Below, piece by piece: positions 25,813-33,552 of a stretch of 37,117 nucleotides of DNA. The stretch comes from an uncultured Bacteroidales bacterium (lineage in GTDB: Bacteria > Bacteroidota > Bacteroidia > Bacteroidales > FEN-979). The translations under genes and the position numbers were made by a program. Numbering within the stretch: the stretch's first letter is position 1; every line of letters starts with the position of its first letter. Location: the NCBI GenBank assembly GCA_903828645.1, contig CAIKNA010000184.1, positions 1-37,117 on the forward strand, given 5' to 3'. Under the pieces are notes generated by a model, which had not been told where the DNA came from, did no database searches, and saw only the letters and a list, made by a program, of their open reading frames with translations.

Positions 25813-25878
25813 GTTATTTCGTTTTAATAAATGTTACGCTGTACTGAAAAATGCAATGCTGTGTCCGTCAGATCAATG

Positions 25879-26991
25879 CTAAATACCTGAAATATCTATA
25901 TAAGGCAGATGGTTTCTTACCGCTCCATCCTCAAGCCATTTGTCATTTGCCGAAAACAAAATGATGTTTGAAAGAACAGCCTGCCTCATGAACCCGCTGG
26001 CTGCCGTCAACAACGGATCATCTGCCGAACTTCCCCAGATCATGAAGTGATAGCAAAGTTGCCGGTATTCCCGGTAAACAGCTCTTAACAATGCGTTCAT
26101 CACCTCCGGATCACGATCCCTTGCTGCATAATCCGTGATGGTGACCTCCCGGAAATGACCCCCTGGTTTAGGGAGCGACGGGCGGTTGAATAAAACTGTG
26201 AAGGCCTTCCAGGCGATCCGGGAAGGAAAAAATGCCCTGCCGTAACGCAGGATCCTGGTCTGTTTCATCTGGTGCATATCCCACGCGGCACAAACCCCGC
26301 AACATTTTCCGCTCCTGTCGAAGGCAAGAAAATAATCCCCGATGGATAACCCGGTGTTCCGCATTAAATACCCAGGGAAGGATGCCTCGGTGTAAATATG
26401 CCCGAATAACCGATCCCTGTGCTCAGCCACCAGGAGCCTGACGATTTCGGGGATGTCGTCCATTTGAGCACGCCTGATAGCATACTTGCTGTTTTGGGGA
26501 ACAGGCCAGGCAAGCATAATGGTGTTGATCATCAGCTGGTTTATGATCATGGAACCCGGCGAATACCGGTTGTTTTCGGGTTTCCTCCCGACAAACCGGA
26601 GGCTTGCGCTGTTTCCGTGCATGATCACCCCATAGCCCACGGGAGCGCGGTGAAGATGCTCCCTGAAGTGATTTTCCGTGCTTTTTGCCACAAACCCCCT
26701 GCCCCTGGATTCGGGCAGGATATAAAGGTCCCTCGCGCAAAAGAGTTCTGCAGGTTCACCGTTCACCAGCCCCCTGTGATATCCGGCCATCCCGAATCCT
26801 TTCAGGGTTTCTCCGTCGTAGAGCCCATCGTAATAGAAGTCATCATATTTACACCTGGCCAGCGCAAAGATATCCGGCTGGCGGTCGAAACAGATCGTCA
26901 GCCGGTCTGTTTCGATCGGGGAACCCCGGAGGATCTCCAGCATGACCTTGTTACAGGCCTGATCAAGAGATCTGATCTGGTAGTTGCTCAT
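25879..26991 (-). CDS. Tandem GNAT-type N-acyltransferase-like protein
   Basis: A 370-residue protein if started at 26991 (MSNYQIRSLD...). An ATG at 27066 would add 25 residues and enlarge the overlap with the upstream gene from 29 to 104 bases, so 26991 is preferred. The N-terminal half looks like a GNAT domain: conserved ICFDRQPDIF, then the acyl-CoA binding strand-turn ARDLYILPESRGRGF (R96-G-R-G) and a later YGVIMHGNSASLRF. The second half, from about residue 169, restarts a GNAT pattern (YAIRRAQMDDIPEIVRLL ... FLAFDRSGKCCGVCAAW) and ends with LPYIDISGI. Acetyl or longer acyl transfer to an amine is the family activity. Its 29-base overlap with the BtaA-like gene implies translational coupling, which places it in the same pathway. 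The substrate is unknown. Confidence 0.72.
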   Translation of the reverse strand: MSNYQIRSLDQACNKVMLEILRGSPIETDRLTICFDRQPDIFALARCKYDDFYYDGLYDGETLKGFGMAGYHRGLVNGEPAELFCARDLYILPESRGRGFVAKSTENHFREHLHRAPVGYGVIMHGNSASLRFVGRKPENNRYSPGSMIINQLMINTIMLAWPVPQNSKYAIRRAQMDDIPEIVRLLVAEHRDRLFGHIYTEASFPGYLMRNTGLSIGDYFLAFDRSGKCCGVCAAWDMHQMKQTRILRYGRAFFPSRIAWKAFTVLFNRPSLPKPGGHFREVTITDYAARDRDPEVMNALLRAVYREYRQLCYHFMIWGSSADDPLLTAASGFMRQAVLSNIILFSANDKWLEDGAVRNHLPYIDISGI

Positions 26992-28075
26992 GATGAACGT
27001 GTTTGATGGGAATGACTGAACTAAAAGGAAACCGGTCAGTTTTGATGAGTTCTGCTCCAAGCGCATGATTGGGTCTTAAAAATGACGATGCCGCGGGAAT
27101 CTCATGTTCCAGGTAAATGTATCGCAGCACCACCTGACTGCCGGGACTGGTTTTCTCCTGGATTTGTCTGAAAATCCCTGCCATCGATTCCTTAGGCATC
27201 CAGTCTCCGATGTTTGACAACAGGATCTTATTGAATTGCCCCGGCTGCACGGCAGATAGAAACTCCTCCATCGGGGATGAGACAAACGAAACCTGGTGAT
27301 TGTTCCGCAGAAAGACTTCACGGTTTTCGGCTTTCAGGTACTCCGGAATTGCCCCCGGGAACAAGGAGTGCCGGAAAAAAACATACTGCAGCAAAAAATT
27401 GTCCCTGGCCGGCGTACTGCAGCAGAAACTCCGAAAACAACCGAAAAAAAAGTCTCCGATATTTCCATCCTCCCCGCGATGCTGCATCCCCACCGCGTCG
27501 ATCCCCCTGTTTTTATAAATACGCGGATGAAATGCTGTTTTAAAGATCATCTTCAGGAGGGGGCGCGCAAAACAACGGTCGAATATCTCTTCCTGTTCCC
27601 TGGCCGTATCACATTCGAACAACCGGTAAAAATTTTTCCTGCCGATGACGGCAAGCGCCGGCAGGGATGCTTTTTTAATAAACCGTTCAAACTTCCCTTC
27701 ATGGATCAGCCCGTTGCTGATAACCGGAATATTGTTTCGCCAGAAAACAGCGTCTTCCTTTGAAAGTGAAGGGAAGATCATTTTATAAAAGAGGTTTTCC
27801 CGCCTGGTACTGACCATTTCCGTGTACCCCAGGAAGCCTGCAGCGTCTTTGGAATCAAGAAGGATTGCCGCCTGCCGCTTGATCCGGCATATGCGCAACT
27901 GGTTTTCGGAAGAATCCACGGCGACAATGGTCACGTTTTTCAATGCAGAGATGCTGAGCGGAACCTCACCCGCGCCGGCAATGCAGAGCAGTGAGTCCCC
28001 ATCCCTGAGATCGAGCCCCCTGATCTCCGTCAAAGGATCTTCCTGCGACAGGCCGAAATTATAGCGTGGTACCAT
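26963..28075 (-). CDS. BtaA-like (DUF3419) SAM-dependent 3-amino-3-carboxypropyl transferase
   Basis: A 370-residue protein with the layout of DUF3419, the family of BtaA, which transfers the 3-amino-3-carboxypropyl group of S-adenosylmethionine to diacylglycerol in betaine-lipid synthesis. Visible features are an N-terminal YNFGLSQEDPLTEIRGLDL; a Rossmann SAM site CIAGAGEVP (31-39) followed by VAVDSSENQL (51-60) and an RICRIKRQAA helix; a central helical insertion with ECDTAREQEEIFDRCFARP; NFLLQYVFFRH; and the late motif NIGDWMP followed by GSQVVLRYIY. No BtaB methyltransferase lies nearby, so DGTS itself need not be the product. It starts eight bases after the stop of the fusion gene and overlaps the GNAT gene. 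The acceptor could be a diacylglycerol or an amine or alcohol made by the neighbouring fusion enzyme. Confidence 0.75.
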   Translation of the reverse strand: MVPRYNFGLSQEDPLTEIRGLDLRDGDSLLCIAGAGEVPLSISALKNVTIVAVDSSENQLRICRIKRQAAILLDSKDAAGFLGYTEMVSTRRENLFYKMIFPSLSKEDAVFWRNNIPVISNGLIHEGKFERFIKKASLPALAVIGRKNFYRLFECDTAREQEEIFDRCFARPLLKMIFKTAFHPRIYKNRGIDAVGMQHRGEDGNIGDFFFGCFRSFCCSTPARDNFLLQYVFFRHSLFPGAIPEYLKAENREVFLRNNHQVSFVSSPMEEFLSAVQPGQFNKILLSNIGDWMPKESMAGIFRQIQEKTSPGSQVVLRYIYLEHEIPAASSFLRPNHALGAELIKTDRFPFSSVIPIKHVHHEQLPDQIS

Positions 28076-28083
28076 GATTGTTA

Positions 28084-31000
28084 TCAGGTGGTTACTTTAT
28101 AACTTTTTATGCTTCCAAGGTGGTTGAATAACCCATGTTTTTCGGCTAACTCCGCTACTTTTCTCATCGACCCGGGAAGCAGGTGCCCTTTCAAAGGGAG
28201 CGGGAATGGTTCCAGCCCCAGCAGCATCGCTTCAGCGGCGCAGCAGAAAACAGTTCCCGCAGGCGAGTAAGAGCTGATCACCGCCCCCGGATCCTCCGGC
28301 ATGCATACGTATGCTGCAAAGGGCATGATGATCACATTGGGAAGCGACGCCGTCTCTTTTGCCAGTGCTGACGGCACCGACAGATCGGAAATAAGGACCG
28401 GTTTCAGCGGTGAAATATGATGCGGATATACCAGTGGATCGTTTGTATTGGCGCATAAAATCAGGATGTCGGCCGATTTTAACCGTGACAATGCAGTAGT
28501 GGTTTCAATGCTGATACCGGGTGCTTTTCCTGCTTCAAGTTCACTGGCGATGGCATCCAGCCGTTTTTCCGACCGGGCGACCAGCAGCAATCCGGCACAG
28601 ATATCTTCCTGTGTGGATAGTATTCCGGCAATCACCTGTCCGATATTGCCGGTTGCACCGACAATCGCAATCCGGGCAGGCTTTTTAAATTCAGGAGTGG
28701 CAAACAGGTATTTCCGGAGGTTTGTCACCCCGGAAGCGGCAGTAAGTGTATTCCCGGTGATGATGCGGCAACCCTCAGGTTCGGCCAGTGACATCCCGTT
28801 GCAGGTCAGGATCGAAGTATAGCCTCCAAGACTGATCACGGATGCTCCTTCTTTTGCAGCCAGGTTAACCGTTTCCTGTATCCTGGAGATGACTCTCCTG
28901 GTTTTCCCGCTCTTATGCAGGTGTTCCAGTTCGGCAGAATCAACCGGCAGCACATAAAAGGAAAAATGGATCCTTCCGTTAAAGAGGTTGTTCCCGATCA
29001 GCCGGAAGGGCTTCATCTCCATCAGCAACTGCATGCGGTTGAAGAGAATGCGCAGACCGGTGTCTGATGCGCGGCAAAGATCGGGTTCAAGCATGCGAAG
29101 TTCATTTACCGGATTCACAAAATGGGCGATAAATGCCACCTTCTCTGCGCCTGGCGAAGCATCCTCAACGATTGTCCGGTAGCGCCCGATCTCCGGCAAT
29201 GCTCCCTTGTTGTCGTCGAAAGGGTCATCATCCATCAGGAATGAAAAAAGGTCATACAACCGTTTTTCAACGAGGATCTGGCACAACTCTTCAAGCGCCA
29301 GGCAAAACCGGTCTGCCTCTTTTTCGGTGAGAAAGGCGGATGGCTCGACCCGGAGAGTCTCCGGTGCTGAAAGCGTGGGAAATACCCTGATCCTGTGTTT
29401 GTGAAAAAACCAGGCAGCAAAGAAATATCCGGCTTTTTCGGTGTTGAAGAGCGCCCTCAGCATCACGTTTTCCGACCCGCAGGAAGGGTTGAAAGAGACC
29501 CCCAGCATGACCCCTTCCCCCCTGACATCAAGTATCACCCGGGAATATTTCTCCCTGATTTTTGAAATTTCCCGGACAAGGTAATTTCCGGCAAGCAACG
29601 CCTTTTCGGGTAATTTCTCCGCTTCGATGATCTCCAGCGTTGTCAGTGCAGCAAGGGCGGCCATCTCGCCGTTTCCGAAGGTGCTGACATAATTTTCGCT
29701 GAAATCGAACCGAAACCGCCGGCTCTCTATCAGCACGGCTGAAATTTTTTCAACGCCTCCTCCAAGCGCTTTGCCGAAAAGATAATAATCTGCATTGGAA
29801 AAAGCAGGAAACCGGCCGGTACGTCCCAGTCCGCATTGAATCTCATCAGAGATCATCGGGAATTCGAAACCGGCAAGGTATTCAAGAACCTCCGGGTTTA
29901 CACTCCTCACACCTCCTTCGCCGATAACCGGTTCGGCCATGGCAGCAATGACAGTGCAGACCTTAACACGTTCAACCACTGCATGCCCGTTGGTTTGTAC
30001 CACCTTCTCCAGGTGAATAAAGGAACTGTCAAGGATTTCCCCGATCCGCTGTTGCCAGTCCTCGCTCCGGTCATCCACAAACCAGGCTTCAACCTTAGCC
30101 AGGTTGGAAAAGCAGGATCGTTTCCTCAGGTTTCCCAATGCGCTCCGGGCGCCGGTCGTATGCCCGTGAAATGCGCCGGCAATGGCAATCGTCCGGACCC
30201 CGGCCTGACGGATAATTTCCTCATTTTTATTCCATATCCCGGCAACATCAAGGTAAGTGAGGCTTCCAAACATCTGCAGTTGAAAATCGCGCAGCCTGGC
30301 AAGCCTTTTTTTCCATTCAAACAGGGCATGGTGCAGGGCGATCTCCACGGCTTCTGAACCACTGTTGCCAAACAGCACCCTGAAACTTTTTCCCGTTTTC
30401 TCTCCGACCGCCAGGCTCAGTTTTTCAGCGAGCAACCCCGTGTAACAGGGAATGCTTAACTGGTTGTTAATCGCAACTCTTCCCGACGTCAAAAAACCGG
30501 TGATGGCCTCCCTGATGCGTGAGTTTGAATGGCCCACCAGGTTTGTTCCATATCCTCCTGCAAGATCCAGGATTTGGGTCTCTTTTCCATGGATATAGGT
30601 GAATAACGAATCTTTTTCCCCTTTGTGGAAAACAAGGTTCATTTTTAAAGCAGAAAGCATCATGCCTATCTGGGGACTGATATACCTTGAATATTTGTCT
30701 GTCGACTGGTAATGACTTTCTGTAATCTCTATCCCGGCCGAATCCTTTCTGCAATCCTGGAGTCTCTCTATCAAGGTTCCGTAAAGAGTATGGATCTCCT
30801 TCAGGGAAACCGTGCCTTTTGGTGTAAGCGGCGGGGGCTCGTTAACGATTGCGATCCTGCAGATATGCCTGTGGTCAAATTCGAATGGCTCGATCTGCTC
30901 TTTCAACCGGTCGTTCATTCCTTCGATGGTGCCGGCATGTTTTTTCAACACCGTTGCATTGGTGACAATCCCTTCCGGCACTCCTGTCTCCGCCACAAAA

Positions 31001-32487
31001 AGAAGTGCAGACAACCCGGGGAAATTCGACATCGGGAAAAATTCGGCATGAAGCACCTGTTGAAACAATCCGCGATAATACTCTTTCAGCGCCCCGACCG
31101 GGATTTTCACCCCGAAATTGTCCTTGAAATAATCCCTCCCGGCACGCCCGACGTAAAACAGCCTGTTGTCCCCGGTCAGTTTGACAATATCTCCCGTATC
31201 AAAATACTCCTGGTTTATCTCCTCCCCGATGCAGTATTTGTGGCCAAAAACAGCGCGTAAAAACAGTTGGTAACAATCTTTCCCTGCATCGGAGGCGACA
31301 AGTCCAGCGGTTACCCCGGGCAGAGGATTTCCAAGGGGAACCAGCCCCTCGCCGGGGTCACTTTGTTTGTCGGGCAATGTTGAAAACACCTGCTGGGTTT
31401 CCGTAGTACCCAAAGCGTTGTGAAGCCGCAGTCCGATTGCATCGAATACCTCCCGCGCTGTGGCAGGGTTGAAACCGGCACCGCTCGAAACCAGTGTTTT
31501 TAAATGGGGTGCGAGGGCGGATTTAAGTTCCGGGTATATGCGGTAAAGTTCCAGGAAGGCATTGTAAACAGCAGGTCCGCCGGTAATATGAGCCGGTTTC
31601 ATTTTCAGCAGCAGGTAGCGCACCGTTTCCGGTTTACGGGTAAACCATTCGGTTATGATCAGGCACACCGGCGAGCCGGTCCACAAAGCATTTAGAAAAG
31701 CCCTGACTCCCATGGTATGGGTAAACATTGGCGTGAACCCGGTCCCGCCAAGCAACTCCTCATGATAAAATCCTGCCTGCTGCCAGGCCTTGCAATTCAG
31801 CCAGTACGCTTCATGGGTATAAACCACCAGTTTCGACCGGCCTGTTGTTCCCGAAGTCGTGATGACCAGGGCCTCATCTGAAGGCAAAACCTGCTGCAGG
31901 GATGCCAGGACTTCTGATGTTACCATCCGGTCAGGGATCGGGTCCCTGCCAACATTTTCAATGGCATTGAAATCAGAACAGGTATCCAGCAAGGGAATCA
32001 TCCGCGATTCAGCAATCCTGCTGATGACATTTACACAATCCTTTTCTTTGTCGTGTCCCTCAAGGCTCATCACCTCTCCCACCGGCAGTATGACATGTTT
32101 AACGCTGGCAACTTCCAGCCAATGGCCGAATTCGGTTGTTTCTGAGAACATGGGCAGGAAAACCCTGCATCCTTTTGTAGCCAGGGCCAGGAAAAACAGT
32201 GCGGTATACATCTCATTGCACCCGGGAAAGTTCAGCAATGCAACGGTTTCTCCGCAAAGGATTCCGTGACGGGAAAAATCCTCCACGAGTTCTGAGACAA
32301 TGAACCTGAGCCTGCGCAAACTCACTTCTGTATATTTCGTCTCAACATGGCTCAGGATGATCAGGTCATCTTCACTCCTGCCCGGCAGATCATTAAACAG
32401 CATCCGGCCAATGGTTTCCGGGCTCTCTTCGCCAAGGTGGATCGGGTTTTCCAGAATCTTATCAAACGGTATCATCCTGGTGCGCAT
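28084..32487 (-). CDS. Fusion enzyme: acyl-adenylating ligase, class III aminotransferase, acyl-ACP-reductase-like domain
   Basis: A single 1467-residue frame with three enzyme parts. Residues 1-575 are an AMP-binding (ANL) ligase: TTSGTTGRSK (210-219), ALGTTETQ (358-365), YFDTGD (428-433), a hinge YVGRAGRDYFKDNFG, and the C-terminal PLTPKGTVS loop (553-561). Residues about 600-1075 are a class III PLP aminotransferase: GNSGSEAVEIAL (707-718), AFHGHTTG, ISDEIQCGLGRTGRF with D881, and FGKALGGG with the PLP lysine K906. Residues 1115-1467 resemble cyanobacterial acyl-ACP reductase: an N-terminal FIAHFVNP, ISLGGYTSI (1218-1226), IITGNTLTA, the NAD(P)H loop VGATGNIG (1276-1283), and FCCAAEAMLL (1414-1423) aligning C1416 with the AAR cysteine. 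No phosphopantetheine carrier site was seen. The likely chemistry is fatty acid to acyl-AMP/CoA, to aldehyde, to primary amine. The downstream genes fit aminolipid tailoring; the product is inferred. Confidence 0.85.
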   Translation of the reverse strand: MRTRMIPFDKILENPIHLGEESPETIGRMLFNDLPGRSEDDLIILSHVETKYTEVSLRRLRFIVSELVEDFSRHGILCGETVALLNFPGCNEMYTALFFLALATKGCRVFLPMFSETTEFGHWLEVASVKHVILPVGEVMSLEGHDKEKDCVNVISRIAESRMIPLLDTCSDFNAIENVGRDPIPDRMVTSEVLASLQQVLPSDEALVITTSGTTGRSKLVVYTHEAYWLNCKAWQQAGFYHEELLGGTGFTPMFTHTMGVRAFLNALWTGSPVCLIITEWFTRKPETVRYLLLKMKPAHITGGPAVYNAFLELYRIYPELKSALAPHLKTLVSSGAGFNPATAREVFDAIGLRLHNALGTTETQQVFSTLPDKQSDPGEGLVPLGNPLPGVTAGLVASDAGKDCYQLFLRAVFGHKYCIGEEINQEYFDTGDIVKLTGDNRLFYVGRAGRDYFKDNFGVKIPVGALKEYYRGLFQQVLHAEFFPMSNFPGLSALLFVAETGVPEGIVTNATVLKKHAGTIEGMNDRLKEQIEPFEFDHRHICRIAIVNEPPPLTPKGTVSLKEIHTLYGTLIERLQDCRKDSAGIEITESHYQSTDKYSRYISPQIGMMLSALKMNLVFHKGEKDSLFTYIHGKETQILDLAGGYGTNLVGHSNSRIREAITGFLTSGRVAINNQLSIPCYTGLLAEKLSLAVGEKTGKSFRVLFGNSGSEAVEIALHHALFEWKKRLARLRDFQLQMFGSLTYLDVAGIWNKNEEIIRQAGVRTIAIAGAFHGHTTGARSALGNLRKRSCFSNLAKVEAWFVDDRSEDWQQRIGEILDSSFIHLEKVVQTNGHAVVERVKVCTVIAAMAEPVIGEGGVRSVNPEVLEYLAGFEFPMISDEIQCGLGRTGRFPAFSNADYYLFGKALGGGVEKISAVLIESRRFRFDFSENYVSTFGNGEMAALAALTTLEIIEAEKLPEKALLAGNYLVREISKIREKYSRVILDVRGEGVMLGVSFNPSCGSENVMLRALFNTEKAGYFFAAWFFHKHRIRVFPTLSAPETLRVEPSAFLTEKEADRFCLALEELCQILVEKRLYDLFSFLMDDDPFDDNKGALPEIGRYRTIVEDASPGAEKVAFIAHFVNPVNELRMLEPDLCRASDTGLRILFNRMQLLMEMKPFRLIGNNLFNGRIHFSFYVLPVDSAELEHLHKSGKTRRVISRIQETVNLAAKEGASVISLGGYTSILTCNGMSLAEPEGCRIITGNTLTAASGVTNLRKYLFATPEFKKPARIAIVGATGNIGQVIAGILSTQEDICAGLLLVARSEKRLDAIASELEAGKAPGISIETTTALSRLKSADILILCANTNDPLVYPHHISPLKPVLISDLSVPSALAKETASLPNVIIMPFAAYVCMPEDPGAVISSYSPAGTVFCCAAEAMLLGLEPFPLPLKGHLLPGSMRKVAELAEKHGLFNHLGSIKSYKVTT

Positions 32488-32501
32488 TTATGTTTTGACT
32501 C

Positions 32502-33164
32502 CTACTTTTTTCCAAGCGGAAGCAGGTATCCGAGTGAAACAACAAAATTCCTGTTGCACAGCGACTTATAACCATCGGGTTTGTTTGTCATCTGCTGGAT
32601 ATCCATCAATCCGTAATTATATCTCAGGTCAAGAAAAATATGACCCGGCCCGGCTTTGATTCCGGCTCCCAGGTCGGCTGACCCTCCGGCATCAAACCTC
32701 CTGTAGTTATCCTTTCCAAACTCGATTTTATCATTTGAACCGGGAGCAACGACTTTACCATTAATCGCATATCCGATGTATGGTCCGATTCCGCCAAAGA
32801 TTTTAACATTCCCGAATGAGTGGCCAAATTCCACGAGGATGGGCAATGTGATGTAATTTATTAACAACGATACTTTGGTGGTTATTCCCTGGTACGTCGT
32901 CTGCAGCTTTTCCCCCTTTTGCTCATACAACAGTTCAAATTGAAGGGAAACCAGGCTGGTGAAGGCTGCATTACCGGTCAAACCGCCATCAGCCATGATG
33001 TTGGGTGACCGTTTGAGCATATCTTCATAATCTTTGAAATTGGAAAGGTAGGAAAAACCCACCCCGGCTTTTGCCCCGATTGAAAATCCCTGTCCCGAAG
33101 TTTGAGCCGTTCCTGCCAGCAGGATCATGGCCAGTAATGAGAAGGCAACTAATCTTGTTTTCAT
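32502..33164 (-). CDS. PorT-like outer-membrane beta-barrel protein
   Basis: A 220-residue exported barrel. Signal peptide MKTRLVAFSLLAMILLAGTA, cleaved near SGQ. The mature protein starts FSIGAKAGVGFSYLSNF and has the features of the outer-membrane-protein beta-barrel family seen in PorT and many Bacteroidetes proteins: FELLYEQKG, YITLPILVEFG, FGGIGPYIGYAINGK, FLDLRYNYGLMDI and a last strand FVVSLGYLLPLGKK. It is the first gene after the promoter at 33233 and ends 14 bases before the fusion enzyme, so it is probably co-transcribed with the lipid genes. PorT proper is larger and belongs to T9SS; this protein is only a member of the same broad fold family. Confidence 0.82.
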   Translation of the reverse strand: MKTRLVAFSLLAMILLAGTAQTSGQGFSIGAKAGVGFSYLSNFKDYEDMLKRSPNIMADGGLTGNAAFTSLVSLQFELLYEQKGEKLQTTYQGITTKVSLLINYITLPILVEFGHSFGNVKIFGGIGPYIGYAINGKVVAPGSNDKIEFGKDNYRRFDAGGSADLGAGIKAGPGHIFLDLRYNYGLMDIQQMTNKPDGYKSLCNRNFVVSLGYLLPLGKK

Positions 33165-33232
33165 GGTCTTTCTGTTTTAGGTTGATGTTGAAATTGATCT
33201 CCATTGTCCATCCGGAGGTTTTTTAAGCAATT

Positions 33233-33263
33233 CAAAATTATAACAGGGAAAAAGCGTTTCAAA
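33233..33263 (-). promoter_or_regulatory. Promoter of the putative aminolipid operon
   Basis: On the minus strand TTTG (33263-33260) is followed by 19 bases and TAATTTTG (33240-33233), a full match to the Bacteroidetes consensus with correct spacing. The start codon of the first gene is 68 bases downstream. No other comparable promoter was found before the genes at 32487, 28075, 26991, 25812 or 24992. Confidence 0.72.
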
Positions 33264-33438
33264 ACTGCTTTCCACAAGAACTCATTCCAGTGTTGCAGAA
33301 AATCCGACTTCCATGCTAATCTGAATGGTCCGTTGCAGAAAATCAAAAAGAGCTTGATTACCATGCCCCTATTTGCAAAAAATCCCACTTTATCCGTCCC
33401 CTGGCAGAAATCAATCCCGAAAACTTCCGCAATTAAAG

Positions 33439-33451
33439 CCCCCCCCCCCCC
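33439..33451. repeat. Thirteen-base homopolymeric C tract
   Basis: A run of 13 C residues lies between the divergent operon promoter and aspS. Homopolymers of this length are prone to slippage, so copy number may vary between cells, or the count may be a sequencing error. Confidence 0.85.
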
Positions 33452-33462
33452 ACTTCATTTGC

Positions 33463-33501
33463 AAATCGTAAATCGTAAATCGTAAATCGTAAATCGTAAA
33501 T
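33463..33501. repeat. Five tandem AAATCGT heptamers
   Basis: AAATCGT is repeated five times (33463-33497) and followed by a partial AAAT. It ends 18 bases before the aspS -7 box and overlaps the place where a -33 element would be. Similar AAATCGT/ACGATTT microsatellites are common between Bacteroidetes genes. Confidence 0.9.
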
Positions 33502-33519
33502 AAAATAGGACTTTCTTTC

Positions 33520-33527
33520 TACCTTTG
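33520..33527 (+). promoter_or_regulatory. aspS -7 promoter box
   Basis: TACCTTTG matches TAnnTTTG and lies 25 bases before the aspS ATG. The -33 position lacks TTG and is occupied by the AAATCGT repeats. Confidence 0.65.
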
Positions 33528-33552
33528 CACACTTGTAATTAATTCTGTTATT

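Noticed and set aside
26419-27006. 195-codon plus-strand frame opposite the GNAT gene
   Set aside because: Antisense shadow without known motifs; the minus-strand GNAT frame is convincing.
28084-32487. Calling the fusion an NRPS or polyketide enzyme
   Set aside because: No condensation, ketosynthase or phosphopantetheine carrier motif is visible between the domains.
33463-33501. CRISPR-like array
   Set aside because: The units are 7-bp tandem repeats with no spacers; a microsatellite, not a CRISPR.
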